A stretch of 36,485 bases of DNA from CAZIUL01 sp964542475 (GTDB taxonomy: Bacteria > Planctomycetota > B15-G4 > CAYZWU01). Below, one piece after another: positions 26,146 through 33,379 of this stretch. The stretch is taken from positions 1 through 36,485 of the forward strand of contig CAZIUL010000040.1 in assembly GCA_964542475.1 (NCBI GenBank), written 5' to 3'. Under the pieces are notes generated by a model. It saw only the letters and a program-made list of their open reading frames with translations, was not told the DNA's origin and searched no databases. Made by a program: the position numbers and the translations under genes. The first letter of the stretch is position 1. Each line of letters opens with the position of its first letter.

Positions 26146-26174
26146 ATTATACAGCCTGCCCCAGGCTGAACAAC
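26146..26174 (-). promoter_or_regulatory. Candidate C25 peptidase promoter with a palindromic operator as spacer
   Basis: On the minus strand a perfect -10 TATAAT (26146-26151) is directly preceded by CAGCCTG-ggg-CAGGCTG (26152-26168), a perfect inverted repeat with 7-bp arms. A weak -35 (TTGTTC or GTTGTT) lies 16-17 bp from the -10. The palindrome fills the spacer between -35 and -10, the usual place for a repressor or a MerR-type activator. The leader to the peptidase start at 25939 is about 200 nt. The rest of 25940-26235 holds no gene I can see. Confidence 0.5.
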
Positions 26175-26235
26175 AAAAATACGATTAATTTGTGTGAGTA
26201 TGTGTGTGTTCACCCGTTTTTGAGTGGGGCGTTTC

Positions 26236-27621
26236 TCAGAACGGCCAAGCCTGCTCCATTTCGAGCTCTTGCCTGAGCCCGGCATGCTCGAGCATCTCCC
26301 TGACCTCGCCCGGAGGAATCCTAAAAGCGGGTCTGCCCGCAACTTCCGCTTGTGCATGAACTAATGCGGCGGTAGCGCACGCACAGGAAAGCAGCCCGCG
26401 CGTATCGTTCTTTTCAGGCGTGTCAGCAGAGCTGTGACAAAACCTAGTGGATTCGTCCCTGAAACTGCATTTCCATGAAAGAGTAGGAACTCCTTCCAGT
26501 AGGAAATTGAGGTGATCGCTGTGCAGGCCGAGCGAAATCCCGATTTTATTGTCAATACCAATGGGAGCCAGAATATCTGTTACTCGGTCAAGAAGCGGAA
26601 AACAGGCTCTGCTCCCCCCGGCGATCAGCTGAACAGGCTCTGATACTATGTCCAGGTTCATGTAGGAAATGATATTGTCGAGAACTGCCTTGTTCGAGCG
26701 CACGTGATGCATGGAGCCGCAGAGCCCTGTTTCCTCACCCATGAAAAAACAGGCGGCGATCGAACGTCGTGGACGCTCCGGGAGCCCTGCAAGAGCCCTG
26801 GCAGCCTCGAGCGCAACAAGCACGCCTGAGCCGTTATCCATTGCACCGTCCGAGATATCCCACGAATCAAGGTGCCCGCCGAAATAAACGTACTCACCGG
26901 GTATTTCGCGCCCTCGCAGAATGCCGATCACGTTGGCTGCCTTGGCATCGAAAACCCTGTTTTTCATGGCCATGCGCACAGAAACGACCCGGCCGGAATT
27001 GAGCATGCGGCGCATTCCCATGCCGTGCTCGCGGCTGATGCCCACACCGGGAATGGAGGAAAGCTTCGAAAACGCACAGGTGCCTGTCTTGGGCAGGTCT
27101 CCGTTTTCCCTGCTCATCAAAAGAAACCCGGCCGCACCCGCCCTTGCTGCGGCGGACAGCTTGACGGAACGGTGACACGCTCTTTTCCCCTCCGGTCCGC
27201 CATCTTCCGCAAGCACGAACTTGCCCTTGACCTCACCTTTGCACTCGGTGAAATCGTGCGGCGCGCCGTACCCCGCGTCGATCACGTCACAGCACAACCC
27301 TGCTTCAGGCGTTGAACATGAGAGCCCAAGAGCAAAAGCATGAACCGTCTTTTTCCCGGGTGAAAGCACCTCGATCACAAGCGGCCCCCTCTCCCAGCCA
27401 AGAACAGGAAACGGTTCCGTTTTCACCTCATCCAGTCCGGATTTTTTCAGTGTCTCTTCGACAAAGGACTGGGCGGCAGCACCTCCAGCGCTTCCGGACA
27501 GCCTTGGACCGATATTGTCAAGAAGATGCGAGCTGTTCTTCCGGATGGTGCTCCGGGCAAAAACATCGCCGAAAAGCGCCTGTAAAACACCTTCTGCTTG
27601 CGCTGCTTCGTGGTCCGCCAT
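26236..27621 (-). CDS. M28-family metallopeptidase with PA domain insert
   Basis: Zinc aminopeptidase/carboxypeptidase-type exopeptidase of 461 aa. The zinc ligands are in place: His250 (GGHLDSWD), Asp262 (GAMDNGSG), Glu296-Glu297 (MGEETGLCG), Asp324 (MNLDI) and His396 (FCHSSADTPEK). A PA-like insert lies at about 110-215. No signal peptide is visible, unlike many M28 enzymes, so it is probably cytoplasmic and would act on imported peptides. The ATG has GAGGAG about 7 bp upstream. It is divergent from the POT-family peptide transporter, consistent with a shared role in peptide use. Confidence 0.9.
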   Translation of the reverse strand: MADHEAAQAEGVLQALFGDVFARSTIRKNSSHLLDNIGPRLSGSAGGAAAQSFVEETLKKSGLDEVKTEPFPVLGWERGPLVIEVLSPGKKTVHAFALGLSCSTPEAGLCCDVIDAGYGAPHDFTECKGEVKGKFVLAEDGGPEGKRACHRSVKLSAAARAGAAGFLLMSRENGDLPKTGTCAFSKLSSIPGVGISREHGMGMRRMLNSGRVVSVRMAMKNRVFDAKAANVIGILRGREIPGEYVYFGGHLDSWDISDGAMDNGSGVLVALEAARALAGLPERPRRSIAACFFMGEETGLCGSMHHVRSNKAVLDNIISYMNLDIVSEPVQLIAGGSRACFPLLDRVTDILAPIGIDNKIGISLGLHSDHLNFLLEGVPTLSWKCSFRDESTRFCHSSADTPEKNDTRGLLSCACATAALVHAQAEVAGRPAFRIPPGEVREMLEHAGLRQELEMEQAWPF

Positions 27622-27833
27622 GGTGCTGCTCCTCGTTGAACCGGTTCGTGTATTCCGGTGTGGCGTTCATCCTTCCCCCCATGCCTTTTATTCTGTTTGA
27701 CCCTGAAATACCAGCCTCATATAATTCCATATCTTTTTTGTAGAAAGAGCCCCTTGGCACGACATCTATCTTTTATCTTTCTGCTTTTTAAAAATGAATC
27801 GGATTTACTCGCAAACTCGAAGGGACGAACTCC

Positions 27834-29759
27834 ATGAATAAAGGACACCCAAAAGGACTGTACCCTCTTTTTTTTACGGAAATGTGGGAGCGCCTGGCTT
27901 TCTACCTGATGTTGGGCATCCTGATCCTATACTCCGTCGACAACGAACGGGGCGGGCTGGGCCTGTCCATCAGCCAGGCCACGGAGATCTACGGCTGCTA
28001 CATGGCCTTTGTCTACTTCACCCCATTCCTGGGCGGCATGATCGCCGACCGATACCTCGGCTTCAGGCGGGCCGTGGCCCTGGGGGGGTTCCTCATGGCG
28101 GCGGGTTTCTTTTCGCTCGGTGTAAGAAGTCTCCCCACCTTTTATGCCGGCCTGGTCCTGGTCTGCGTGGGAAACGGTTTTTTCAAACCCAACATCTCCG
28201 CAATGGTGGGTAACCTGTATAAACCGGGCGATCCCAGACGGGACGCGGGTTTCAACATCTTCTACATGGGTATCAACATCGGCGCCTCCATATCGGCCCT
28301 CCTGGCTGCACCGCTCAGAAACCTCTGGGACTTCAACGTGGCTTTCATCGGCGCCGGGGTGGGTCTCCTCATCGGCGTGAGCATCCTCCTTTTCTACTGG
28401 AAAACCCTGGCCAGCGCGGACATACGCTCCAAGCCCGATCCGGAGGACGTGGGACTGGGGAAGATCGCTCTGGTCATCCTTCTTCCTGCGGCCCTCTTCG
28501 CTGCCATCGGTTACTTCGTGGGTGATTACTTCGATACCATTCGCGACTCCATCGGGGCCGTCACCTTCGCCTTTCTCGTGGGCATGGTCCCCATCGTGGC
28601 CTACTTCGTGATGCTGGTCATCAAGGCCGGTCCGGAAGAGAAACCCGGGCTGGCGGCGCTCCTTCCCGTGTATGTTGCGGGCGGGGCCTTCTTCATGATC
28701 CTTCATTTGAGCGGGGGGCTCATGACCTTTTTCACGGAGCACAATACCAGCCGCGAGGGCGAATGGGTCCCGGCCTTCTTACAGGAGTCTTACTGCCAGA
28801 AAGCCATGCCCTCGTACTACAAGAACGCGGCCCAGGAGGTTCCAAGACCCACCGAAGAGACACTGCTCAAGGTGAAACAAAACCTGGAGTCCATGTTCGG
28901 CGCCAAGCGGATCAGCGAGGGAGGACTTCATCAGTTGAGCCAGGACTTCCCCGAGGTGCGGATCATCGATGTGGATACGGATCCGGATGCAATCCCGTCT
29001 TCGTGGGACTTTCTCACCTGCAAGGTGTATCCGGATGAGCAGGTCAAGGTGAAAGAGGAGAAGGATGCCCACGGTGTAACCACGGTCACCGTTTCGGTAG
29101 AGCCCGAAACGGCCCAGCCCCTGCGAAAAGTGGTGCTAATGCAGGAGACGGAAGGGCAGTCTTTCCCCGTCCTCCTGGTCACGGAGGAGACGTTCGAAAA
29201 GACCTATCAGAAAGCATCCACCTCCCGTATGGCCAGGGGGAAATTCCTGGGTCTCGTCAATGCCGAGTTGATCGTGGGACTGATCAATCCGGTCTTCGTG
29301 GTCCTCCTCACCCCACTGGTGATGGCTTTCTTCGCATGGCGGCTGAGCAGGAACAGAGGGGTCAGCACGGCGCGGAAAATCTTTTACGGTATGCTGATCA
29401 CCACCGTCTCACTGGCTATCATGGCGTGGGGTGCTTACGTGGGCGAAGATGGAGAGAGCAAGGTCTCGGTCATGTGGCTCGTCTATTACTACCTGATCAT
29501 CACCGTGGGTGAGCTCTGCCTCTCTCCAATGGGCCTCTCCCTGGTGACCAAGCTCTCGCCCAAACGGTTCGTGGGCCTAATGATGGGCGGCTGGTTCCTC
29601 TCCGTGGCCATCGGCAACAAGCTTTCCGGATTCATCAGCGGCCTGCCGGCCACGACCCTCATGTTTCTCATACTGGCCGGTGCTATCTTTCTCGTGGCGG
29701 TGTTCCTCTTCCTTCTCCTCCCGAGGCTTGACACCGCCATCAAGAAGTACGGTGCGTAA
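27834..29759 (+). CDS. POT/PTR2-family proton-dependent oligopeptide transporter
   Basis: A major-facilitator importer of di- and tripeptides. The proton-coupling motif ExxER is at 16-20 (EMWER), and the PTR signature appears as NGFFKPNISAMVG and NIFYMGINIGA. About twelve to fourteen hydrophobic segments are visible. A soluble insert of ~150 residues, about 300-450 (including a VDTDPDAIPSSWDFLTCKVY segment), interrupts the later helices, making the protein 641 aa against ~500 for typical bacterial members such as DtpA. Large inserts of this kind are also known in animal PepT proteins, but homology was not tested. The ATG has AAGGGA about 10 bp upstream. A strong terminator follows. Confidence 0.92.
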   Translation: MNKGHPKGLYPLFFTEMWERLAFYLMLGILILYSVDNERGGLGLSISQATEIYGCYMAFVYFTPFLGGMIADRYLGFRRAVALGGFLMAAGFFSLGVRSLPTFYAGLVLVCVGNGFFKPNISAMVGNLYKPGDPRRDAGFNIFYMGINIGASISALLAAPLRNLWDFNVAFIGAGVGLLIGVSILLFYWKTLASADIRSKPDPEDVGLGKIALVILLPAALFAAIGYFVGDYFDTIRDSIGAVTFAFLVGMVPIVAYFVMLVIKAGPEEKPGLAALLPVYVAGGAFFMILHLSGGLMTFFTEHNTSREGEWVPAFLQESYCQKAMPSYYKNAAQEVPRPTEETLLKVKQNLESMFGAKRISEGGLHQLSQDFPEVRIIDVDTDPDAIPSSWDFLTCKVYPDEQVKVKEEKDAHGVTTVTVSVEPETAQPLRKVVLMQETEGQSFPVLLVTEETFEKTYQKASTSRMARGKFLGLVNAELIVGLINPVFVVLLTPLVMAFFAWRLSRNRGVSTARKIFYGMLITTVSLAIMAWGAYVGEDGESKVSVMWLVYYYLIITVGELCLSPMGLSLVTKLSPKRFVGLMMGGWFLSVAIGNKLSGFISGLPATTLMFLILAGAIFLVAVFLFLLLPRLDTAIKKYGA

Positions 29760-29775
29760 CGCATGTTTTTTTCCC

Positions 29776-29813
29776 GGGGGCGCAACCCGTGAGCTGCGCC
29801 CCCGTTTTCGTTT
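29776..29813 (+). terminator. Rho-independent terminator after the POT transporter
   Basis: Perfect stem GGGGGCGCA (29776-29784) / TGCGCCCCC (29795-29803) with a 10-nt loop, followed by GTTTTCGTTT. It lies 17 bp past the stop codon. Confidence 0.88.
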
Positions 29814-29858
29814 CCCCGGCAGCTTCTCGTTATTAATATCAATCAAGGTTTGACCATC

Positions 29859-31538
29859 ATGATAATCAGCATACTGCTTGTGCTTCAGCTGCTTCAAACG
29901 CCGTTGTTCGAGGAAAACTTTTCATTCGGGTACAGCCATGACTGGCTCGTTTGCGATCCGGTTCCCGCTGAAAACGGGCCTTCGAACTGGTGCGTGAAAG
30001 ACGGTGTTCTTTATCAAGAAAAGGATGTTTTTCGTAAAGTCGAAAACGGAACCGGTGCGGCCCGCCTCGGGACACGTTTTCTCTTGAGCGATCAAGCGAT
30101 GTCGGACGGAACGATTGTAGCCCGCATCTCATCACAGGATGACGGCGGCATCGCTGTTCTGTTCCGCGTGCTTGATGCTGACCACTACTACCGTCTTTTC
30201 CTGATCCGGGACAAGGCGAGCGGCGGCCCCTTGGCCAGGATCGAGAAACGCAGCAACGGGTCGATCGAGGTGCTTGGGGAGAGCAGATCCCCGCTCACCT
30301 ACCCGTTCGGGCTCTGGTGGAACCTGTCGATCGAGATGAAGGGTAGTCGATTTGTTGCGCTCATGAACGGTGAGCCGCTGCTGGATGCGGCTGACTCCGA
30401 TTACAAAAGCGGGGGACTCGGAATAGAGAGCTGGGCTAACAACGGAGTGCGCGTGGATTCGATAGCCTTCTTCGGCGAGGAGGCATCCGAGCTACGTCTC
30501 GCCCCGAAACCGGCCCTGCTCAAGGGGCCGTTCATCTGGTGCATGACCCCCACCGGGTTCAAGATCACCTGGGAAACCAGCATACCTCTCGATACCAAGG
30601 TGGAGCTTCATGAAAACGGGGAAACCCGGTTGATTGACGCGGGCAGAGGCAAGAGCCTTTTCCACGAGGCATCCATCAGCGGGCTGAAACCGGGGGAGGC
30701 GATCGGATACCGCATAATATCAGGTCCGGTAGTGAGCCCGGTCTACAAGACAAGAACCCCGCAAAAAAACCGCCGCCGGTTACGTTTTTGCGCCTACGGT
30801 GATAACCGTTCCTATCCGGATGCACACCGCCTGGTCATAACATCGATGGTCTCGAAAGCGCCTGAATTCATAATCAACGCGGGAGACCTGACCACGGACG
30901 GAAGACGATACGAAGGATGGTTACGCGAGTTCTTCGCCCCGGCGGATCCGCTGATTCACACCGTTCCGTTCTACACATGCCTTGGCAACCATGAAAACGA
31001 CAGCAGGTGGTACTACGATTTCATGGCTCTACCAGGAAACGAAAAGTACTACTGGTTTACCCAGGGGAACGCATTTTTCGTTTCGCTCGATTCCACCCGC
31101 TCCCTCGTCGAGGGTTCGGAACAGAGCAAATGGCTCGTGAAAACACTGATCACACAGGAGGCAAGAACAGCACGCTGGAAGTTCTGTTTCTTCCATCATC
31201 CGCCATACTGCGAGGGGAAGGTCAACTATTTAAGCCCTGTTGGGATCAAGGAGAATGTCCTGCCCCTGCTGGAAAAGGCGAAGTTCGACATTCTCTTCCT
31301 TGGGCATACCCACAATTACGAGCGAGGAAAGCTGAACGGTCTTTACCATGTTGTCACAGGCGGCGGAGGAGCACCGCTGGTGTTCGGTAAACACTACAAG
31401 GTCCGCGAAGTACCCCACGCCATGGTCACGCGCTGCCAGTACCATGCCTGCCTCGTGGAAATCGTTGACAACAACCTCCGGTTTTCAGCTTTTACCCCGG
31501 ATGGTAAAACCTTCGACTCGTTCGAAATCACCAAGTAG
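29859..31538 (+). CDS. Purple-acid-phosphatase-like metallophosphoesterase with N-terminal LamG-like domain
   Basis: An exported 559-aa protein. A short hydrophobic N-terminus (MIISILLVLQLLQ) is followed by a concanavalin/LamG- or DUF1080-like beta domain (about 20-210), a fibronectin-III-like domain as in purple acid phosphatases (about 220-300: GPFIWCMTPTGFKITWET), and the phosphoesterase domain. The metal-ligand motifs are in order: YGDNR, NAGDLTTDG, GNHEN, FFHHPPY, and GHTHNYERG. A phosphomonoesterase or nucleotidase role is likely; the substrate is unknown. ATG 29859 has AAGG about 10 bp upstream and is preferred to the TTG at 29850. Confidence 0.88.
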   Translation: MIISILLVLQLLQTPLFEENFSFGYSHDWLVCDPVPAENGPSNWCVKDGVLYQEKDVFRKVENGTGAARLGTRFLLSDQAMSDGTIVARISSQDDGGIAVLFRVLDADHYYRLFLIRDKASGGPLARIEKRSNGSIEVLGESRSPLTYPFGLWWNLSIEMKGSRFVALMNGEPLLDAADSDYKSGGLGIESWANNGVRVDSIAFFGEEASELRLAPKPALLKGPFIWCMTPTGFKITWETSIPLDTKVELHENGETRLIDAGRGKSLFHEASISGLKPGEAIGYRIISGPVVSPVYKTRTPQKNRRRLRFCAYGDNRSYPDAHRLVITSMVSKAPEFIINAGDLTTDGRRYEGWLREFFAPADPLIHTVPFYTCLGNHENDSRWYYDFMALPGNEKYYWFTQGNAFFVSLDSTRSLVEGSEQSKWLVKTLITQEARTARWKFCFFHHPPYCEGKVNYLSPVGIKENVLPLLEKAKFDILFLGHTHNYERGKLNGLYHVVTGGGGAPLVFGKHYKVREVPHAMVTRCQYHACLVEIVDNNLRFSAFTPDGKTFDSFEITK

Positions 31539-31559
31539 CGGCGTTCCACAGCTGCCTCC

Positions 31560-31582
31560 GCCGCCTTTCCCGAAAAGGCGGC
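31560..31582. terminator. Convergent-gene hairpin between the phosphoesterase and ribulokinase
   Basis: Perfect stem GCCGCCTTT (31560-31568) / AAAGGCGGC (31574-31582) with loop CCCGA, in the 54-bp gap between two convergent genes. There is no long T tract, so termination strength is uncertain in either direction. Confidence 0.5.
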
Positions 31583-31592
31583 GCTCCTCCCT

Positions 31593-33236
31593 TCATGCTA
31601 TACGGCGCAGCCTTTCCATGACATCGGGTTTAGCTGTTCCGAAGTGATCGTGCACTTCGCGATAGATTTCGAAAAGCATCTCGTATCGATCAGAAGCCTC
31701 CGGATCGGGCAGGTAGGTCTCTGATGGATCCGGTGCCATTCTGAAAACCGCATCCTGAACGGAATCGTACCCTCCCTCAGCGCTGCCCGCTGCAACCGCG
31801 CCGAAAATGGCCGCGCCCTGGGCGCATGTTTGCGATGAGGCTGCCTTGGCAATCGGCCTTTTGATAATATCCGCATATATCTGCAAAAGAAGAGGGTTCT
31901 TTTCCGCGATGCCGCCGCACACTATCACCTCGTTTACCGGAACGTTCTGGGCTGCAAAGTTGTCTATGATCACCCGGGTACCGAAGCCTGTCGCTTCCAG
32001 GAGAGCGCGAAAAACGTCTTCCGGACGCGTGTTCAGGGTCATCCCAAGGATCATTCCGGAAAGCTCGGGATTGATCAGTATCGAACGGTTACCGTTCCAC
32101 CAATCCAGGGCGATCAACCTGTTCTCCCCTGGTTTCTGTTGCGCCGCTTTCTCCTGGATCCGATGAAGCGCTTTTTCAGTGGCGGCATCATCGCCGCTCG
32201 ATAGGAAGTTCCGGGCAAACCAGGCGAACAGGTCGCCGGTTGCGGCCTGACCGGCCTCGTACCCGTAAAACTCCGGAAGGATCCCATCGCGCACAACTCC
32301 CTGTATTCCGTTTACCGGTACCTCCCTCTCGTTCATCAGCATGTGGCAACTGGATGTTCCAAGGATGATAACCATCTTTCCGCTGTCAGCCACCCCGCAT
32401 CCCGGTACGGCTGCATGGGCATCAATGATGGCTGCTGATACCGGGATACCGGGTATCAGGCCGCAATCTTCGGCAGCCTCCGGCGTGAGACATCCGGCGC
32501 GTCTTCCGGCAGGGATGAATTCGTCTCCCAATTTCGCTATCGCCCCCGAGAAACCCGGCTCCAGGGCATCCAGAAAACCTGCGGACGGATACCCATCCTT
32601 GTCGTGCCACATCCCCTTGTATCCTGCTGCGCATGCACCGCGCCTCTCCTCCCCTGTGAGCTTCCAAACAATCCAGTCGGACGCTTCCATGAAACGGTCT
32701 GCAGCCTCGTACACCGCGGGAGCTTTACAGCGGATTTCGAGCAGTTTGGCAAAAATCCACTCCGATGATGTGGTGCCGCCGTACCTTCCAAGGAAAGACT
32801 CTACCTTTTTTTCCGCCAAAGCGTTTATCCGGGCCGCCTCAGCGTTTGCACCGTGGTGCTTCCAGAGCTTCACCATTGCGTGCGGTTCCTTGCCGAACTC
32901 GGGCAGCCCCGCGAGCGGAGTCCCGTCTCTCTTGACAGGAAGCGGTGTGCATGCCGTGAAATCGATTCCGATCCCAGCGACCGCCCGGGGGGCTGCTCCT
33001 GCTCGCGCCATGGCAGCAGGCACGGCCTGCCTGATCGCTTTCAGGTAATCGTCAGGATCCTGTAAGGCAAAATCCGGAGGGAGCGGTTCACCAGTGGGCG
33101 GGAAAACCCTGTCCATCACTCCATGTTCGAAAGACACCACAGCCTCTCCGGCGACAGCTCCGTCGGCAATACACACAACAACGACACGGAGCGATTCAGT
33201 GCCGAAATCCAATCCCAGAGAGTATCGTTCCGTCAT
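31593..33236 (-). CDS. araB: L-ribulokinase (FGGY carbohydrate kinase family)
   Basis: Phosphorylates L-ribulose to L-ribulose 5-phosphate in L-arabinose breakdown. The N-terminal ATP-binding motif is GLDFGTESLR, followed by GIGIDFTACTPLPV (an AraB hallmark, where most other FGGY kinases have a different triplet), SEWIFAKLLEI, DAHAAVPG and the C-terminal VIVCGGIAEKNPLL and SQTCAQGAAIFGA. 547 aa is a normal length. The ATG has a perfect AGGAGG about 7 bp upstream. No araA or araD lies in the window; the pathway partners must be elsewhere. It is divergent from a large lipoprotein that may act on carbohydrate. Confidence 0.92.
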   Translation of the reverse strand: MTERYSLGLDFGTESLRVVVVCIADGAVAGEAVVSFEHGVMDRVFPPTGEPLPPDFALQDPDDYLKAIRQAVPAAMARAGAAPRAVAGIGIDFTACTPLPVKRDGTPLAGLPEFGKEPHAMVKLWKHHGANAEAARINALAEKKVESFLGRYGGTTSSEWIFAKLLEIRCKAPAVYEAADRFMEASDWIVWKLTGEERRGACAAGYKGMWHDKDGYPSAGFLDALEPGFSGAIAKLGDEFIPAGRRAGCLTPEAAEDCGLIPGIPVSAAIIDAHAAVPGCGVADSGKMVIILGTSSCHMLMNEREVPVNGIQGVVRDGILPEFYGYEAGQAATGDLFAWFARNFLSSGDDAATEKALHRIQEKAAQQKPGENRLIALDWWNGNRSILINPELSGMILGMTLNTRPEDVFRALLEATGFGTRVIIDNFAAQNVPVNEVIVCGGIAEKNPLLLQIYADIIKRPIAKAASSQTCAQGAAIFGAVAAGSAEGGYDSVQDAVFRMAPDPSETYLPDPEASDRYEMLFEIYREVHDHFGTAKPDVMERLRRIA

Positions 33237-33342
33237 TTTGAAACCTCCTGAGTAGCGCGCGGTTTTTTCCGAATCAAAACATAGCTATACATTCCTTCGA
33301 GAGAGGTTGATTTTAAAAACGCTCTAAAAGACAATAAAGAAA

Positions 33343-33360
33343 AAAGGCGTCATTGCCTTT
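33343..33360 (-). promoter_or_regulatory. Hairpin with T tract in the araB / lipoprotein divergent gap
   Basis: AAAGGC (33343-33348) / GCCTTT (33355-33360) forms a perfect 6-bp stem. On the minus strand it is followed by a T-rich run, giving a terminator-like shape. It could limit transcripts entering araB from upstream or act as a leader element. On the plus strand it lies about 20 bp before the lipoprotein start. Confidence 0.3.
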
Positions 33361-33379
33361 ATGAAAGAACTAAAGAAGC

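Noticed and set aside
27754..27779. TTGGCA...TATCTT as promoter of the POT gene
   Set aside because: The spacer is only 14 bp and neither box is strong.
27927..28742. 271-aa minus-strand frame opposite the POT transporter
   Set aside because: It is a hydrophilic His/Glu/Gly-rich shadow of the transporter gene, without a start signal.
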